NCBI GenBank assembly: GCA_028714935.1 | Contig: JAQTLJ010000077.1 | Coordinates: 1-6,089 of the forward strand | Direction of reading: 5' to 3' | Source of the DNA: Candidatus Margulisiibacteriota bacterium | GTDB taxonomy: Bacteria > Margulisbacteria > WOR-1 > O2-12-FULL-45-9 | DNA: 6,089 nucleotides | Shown: positions 4,237-6,089 of the stretch, piece after piece | How positions within the stretch are numbered: the first letter of the stretch is position 1 | How the letters are laid out: every line of letters starts with the position of its first letter | Program-made: the position numbers and the translations under genes | Notes under the pieces: model-generated | What the model saw: only the letters and a program-made list of their open reading frames with translations | The model's database searches: none | Told to the model about the DNA's origin: nothing

Positions 4237-5163
4237 TTGCAAATTGATGAGCCGACCATGACAATGGAATTTTTGGTCAATGATTCGCCGTTCGCCGGCA
4301 AAGACGGGAAATATGTCACCAATCGCCACTTGCGGGAGCGGTTGGAGCGGGAACTGCAGACCAATGTCGGTTTAAGGGTGGAAGCGATCGGCGGCGCGGA
4401 AGGCTTCCGTGTTTCCGGGCGCGGCGAGCTGCACCTATCCATTTTACTTGAGCAGATGCGCCGGGAAGGCTACGAGGTCCAGGTTTCCCAGCCGCAGGTC
4501 ATCTACAAGACGATCCACGGAGAAAAGCTGGAGCCGATGGAACAGACGATCATCTCCGTCCCCGACGAATTTGCCGGCGTGGTGATCGAATCGCTGGGTA
4601 AACGGCGCGGGGCAATGGAAGAGATGAACACCAAGAACGGGATGACCACGCTGATCTATCTGGTGCCGACGCGCGGACTGCTCGGTTTCCGGGCCGAGTT
4701 CATCATGGCGACCAAAGGTGAAGGGATCCTCCACCACTCTTTCGCCCGCTACGAACGGTTCAAAGGCGAGATCGCGAAACGCTTCAACGGCGTTCTCGTC
4801 TCCGCCAATACCGGCAAGTCCGCCGCTTACGCCCTGGAGAACCTGCAGGACCGGGCGCGGCTTTTTATCGGTCCGGTAGTCGAAGTTTATGAAGGGATGA
4901 TCGTCGGCGAGAACTCCCGCCGCCAGGATATGCCGGTCAACCCGACCAAAGAGAAGAAGCAGACCAATATCCGCGCCGCGGGTGCGGACGACGCGATCAA
5001 GCTGACCCCGCCGATAAAATTGACCCTGGAGCAGGCGCTGGAATTTATTAATGATGATGAGCTGGTCGAGATCACCCCAAAGCATATCCGCTTAAGAAAG
5101 AAATTCCTGACGGAGAACGAACGGGCACGCAACCGCACAGTTACCGGCGCGAAGCGATTCTAG
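4237..5163 (+). CDS. bipA: BipA C-terminal part: EF-G-like domains III and V and the BipA-specific C-terminal domain
   Basis: This is the same reading frame after the TAG. Family sequence actually resumes at 4090 directly after the stop (IIKLSIFEGL). The first possible restart codons are TTG at 4237 and ATG at 4258, both inside the conserved LQIDEPTMTM segment and without a Shine-Dalgarno, so independent translation looks doubtful. Recognisable pieces are NDSPFAGKDGKYVT, SGRGELHLSILLEQMRREGY (domain III), PTRGLLGFRAEF (domain V), and the BipA-specific end with VYEGMIVGEN, TNIRAAG and ITPKHIRLRKK. All are intact with no further stops or frameshifts, which suggests the TAG is recent or artefactual. 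Confidence 0.7.
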   Translation: MQIDEPTMTMEFLVNDSPFAGKDGKYVTNRHLRERLERELQTNVGLRVEAIGGAEGFRVSGRGELHLSILLEQMRREGYEVQVSQPQVIYKTIHGEKLEPMEQTIISVPDEFAGVVIESLGKRRGAMEEMNTKNGMTTLIYLVPTRGLLGFRAEFIMATKGEGILHHSFARYERFKGEIAKRFNGVLVSANTGKSAAYALENLQDRARLFIGPVVEVYEGMIVGENSRRQDMPVNPTKEKKQTNIRAAGADDAIKLTPPIKLTLEQALEFINDDELVEITPKHIRLRKKFLTENERARNRTVTGAKRF

Positions 5164-5488
5164 CCAAGACCGGCTCGATCACGATCAAGGCATACCAAAA
5201 ATAAAGACGCGAAGAACCGTAATAAGCTGCGGGATTGTTGGCCTTGAGCAACTGGATCAATATCCCAAAATCAAGGAGCGCATAAACAACCACCCAGATC
5301 AGGCCGACCTGGAGCCCGGTTTGTTCCGTCAGCCAGGACAACAGCCCTAACACAATGATAAAAACAATGAACATCGGGATCTCCGCGGCCTGAGAGCTCA
5401 GCCGCAGACTAAACATTAGCAGTGTTCCTCCCAGGAACATCACCAACCAAAGCACGACCCCCCAACAGGCGGTTTTTATTATTTCCAT
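5141..5488 (-). CDS. Small membrane protein with four predicted helices, unknown function
   Basis: I do not recognise a family. The 115-residue protein has four hydrophobic segments, at about 7-29, 37-53, 61-81 and 92-110, so it should be an integral inner-membrane protein with very short loops. A WLTEQTGLQVG loop lies between helices 2 and 3, and a basic RIASRR tail ends the protein. The ATG at 5488 is the first start in frame before the hydrophobic core; there is no good Shine-Dalgarno upstream. Its 3' end overlaps the end of bipA on the other strand by 23 bp. It follows another membrane protein gene on the same strand after 58 bp, so the two may be co-transcribed. Confidence 0.7.
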   Translation of the reverse strand: MEIIKTACWGVVLWLVMFLGGTLLMFSLRLSSQAAEIPMFIVFIIVLGLLSWLTEQTGLQVGLIWVVVYALLDFGILIQLLKANNPAAYYGSSRLYFWYALIVIEPVLARIASRR

Positions 5489-5546
5489 GATCAGCTTTGA
5501 ATACTACACGCTATTATCGTGGAAGACAAGAGACTAAAGATCGGCA

Positions 5547-5945
5547 TCAGGGTTTTGGAAGCTCCTGCAGCGGCAGAAAAACATTGAAGAACGCATAAAT
5601 GGCAATGGCGATGATAATGTAATAAAAAAAGAACGCTAAAACAATGAGCAGAATGTCGGCAATGATCACGAAAAACCGCTTGGCGCCGATCCCCGCAAAT
5701 AATATCCGGTAGACCGTGCTGATCAAGATGGCAGCGATCAGAACCAAGCAGAAAAGGGCGATCGCGATCACTTTGATAAGCGGCAACAGCATTGCCAACG
5801 TCAATACACCGCCGGCGGATAGGACATGATTGATCTGCAGCCACTCCAGCTGGAGACCGGCAATGATCGAGTCGGCAAAAACGAGCGGGGATAATAAGAG
5901 CTTTAGCAAAGCAACCGGGATTTCGTTTAACGGCATGTTAGGCAT
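5547..5945 (-). CDS. Small hydrophobic membrane protein, unknown function
   Basis: I do not recognise this 132-residue protein. The N-terminal 40 residues are amphipathic. Then come hydrophobic stretches at about 45-78 and 91-123, separated by a short basic-aromatic loop (YRILFAGIGAKRFF). This fits two to four transmembrane helices. Its ATG (5945-5943) directly abuts the TGA of the preceding gene (5948-5946), with no Shine-Dalgarno, so translation by termination-reinitiation is likely; a second ATG at codon 4 is possible. A different frame of the same strand is also open over much of this region, but it gives a Cys/His/Arg-rich sequence without protein character, so the hydrophobic frame is taken as real. 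Confidence 0.68.
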   Translation of the reverse strand: MPNMPLNEIPVALLKLLLSPLVFADSIIAGLQLEWLQINHVLSAGGVLTLAMLLPLIKVIAIALFCLVLIAAILISTVYRILFAGIGAKRFFVIIADILLIVLAFFFYYIIIAIAIYAFFNVFLPLQELPKP

Positions 5946-6089
5946 TCAGAAATTTTTGGAGGCAACTTCGCGCGTTGTCCAGCTGATCCCTACCCCGGCA
6001 TAACCGGAATATTTCTTGACCAGCCCGACGTCCTGCGCGAACCAGGCATAGAACCAGCCGCCGGGTACAGAGGCGGTTAAAACTTTCTT
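5946..6089 (-). CDS. C-terminal 47 residues of an unidentified protein (partial)
   Basis: An open frame enters from the right edge and ends at TGA (5948-5946). The visible end is rich in Gly and aromatic residues and includes GWFYAWFAQDVGLVKKYSGY and GVGISWTTREVASKNF. The WFAQDVGLVKKYS stretch recalls the W-x-A-x-x-V-G-L-V-K strands of some secreted beta-rich proteins and lipoproteins, but this is only an impression. The frame has good coding character and its stop touches the start of the next gene, supporting a real operon partner. No function can be given. Confidence 0.6.
   Translation of the reverse strand, partial: KKVLTASVPGGWFYAWFAQDVGLVKKYSGYAGVGISWTTREVASKNF

Larger units (their letters stand above)
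3334..5163 (+). pseudogene. bipA: bipA/typA ribosome-associated GTPase, interrupted by one in-frame TAG
   Basis: Read in one frame, 3334-5163 encodes 609 codons that align end to end with BipA/TypA (family length about 605-615). The only fault is a TAG at codon 252 (4087-4089). BipA is a translational GTPase of the EF-G/LepA group that binds the 70S ribosome and aids 50S assembly, notably in the cold and under stress. Codons on both sides of the TAG keep the family sequence without any gap: DGSVQPG, stop, IIKLSIFEGL compares with DGTVKQF-R-VTKIFGFQGL as I recall the Bacillus protein, where the position is basic (Lys or Arg). AAG to TAG is a single base change. The cause could be a recent nonsense mutation, an assembly or sequencing error, or suppression. 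The gene begins 7 bp after the helicase stop, without an evident Shine-Dalgarno, so coupled translation is likely. Identity is near certain; functional state is open. Confidence 0.9.

Noticed and set aside
4087..5163. Genetic code reassignment of TAG
   Set aside because: TAG ends the Spy-like gene, the EF-hand gene and bipA at family-expected or natural ends, and read-through of those would add meaningless tails. One internal TAG is not enough evidence.
5489..5546. Promoter for the four-helix membrane protein
   Set aside because: GATAAT-like bases occur on the minus strand but no -35 lies at a workable distance. Co-transcription from upstream is as likely.
5491..5844. Alternative minus-strand open frame over the 132-residue membrane protein
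   Set aside because: Its Cys/His/Arg-rich composition looks like an out-of-frame reading. The overlapping frame gives coherent transmembrane helices and abuts the upstream stop codon.

Overview
The window looks like a chromosomal segment of an uncultured Gram-negative-type bacterium with moderate GC. The evidence is a Sec-exported Spy/CpxP-like periplasmic protein, an ECF sigma factor with a membrane anti-sigma candidate, and a bacterial BipA/TypA GTPase. The phylum cannot be fixed from this much sequence. The style (short genes, mixed leadered and apparently leaderless starts) would suit a candidate phylum such as Margulisbacteria/Saganbacteria, but that is a guess. No tRNA, rRNA, CRISPR, insertion sequence or convincing intrinsic terminator was seen.

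Layout. Positions 1-2044 are all on the minus strand and, read in transcription order, hold: a cytoplasmic protein with three EF-hands (2044-1553), an ECF sigma factor (1484-993), a small single-pass membrane protein overlapping it that is probably its anti-sigma factor (1006-728), a secreted Spy/CpxP-like protein with a collagen-like Gly-Pro-X tail (660-73), and the first 13 codons of another exported or membrane protein (39-1). Positions 2214-5163 are on the plus strand: a minimal RhlE-like DEAD-box RNA helicase, followed 7 bp later by bipA/typA. bipA is broken by one in-frame TAG (4087-4089) but is otherwise intact. Positions 5141-6089 are on the minus strand: the C-terminus of an unidentified protein, then two small multi-pass membrane proteins. 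The last of these converges on bipA and overlaps it.

The most interesting part is the left arm. The order sigma, short membrane anti-sigma, LTxxQ-type periplasmic protein recalls the CnrH/CnrY/CnrX type of envelope-sensing module. Two near-identical ECF-type promoter motifs, TGRAAC-N18-GTCTAA, lie on the minus strand, one before the Spy-like gene (696-725) and one before the EF-hand gene (2133-2162). The sigma gene itself has a housekeeping-type promoter (TTGTTA-N18-TATAAT). The inferred circuit is a constitutively made sigma factor held by the membrane protein which, when released, turns on a collagen-tailed periplasmic chaperone or sensor and a calcium-binding protein. Read-through from the EF-hand gene into the sigma gene could give positive feedback. 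The plus-strand pair (helicase and ribosome-associated GTPase) is a plausible RNA/ribosome-assembly operon.
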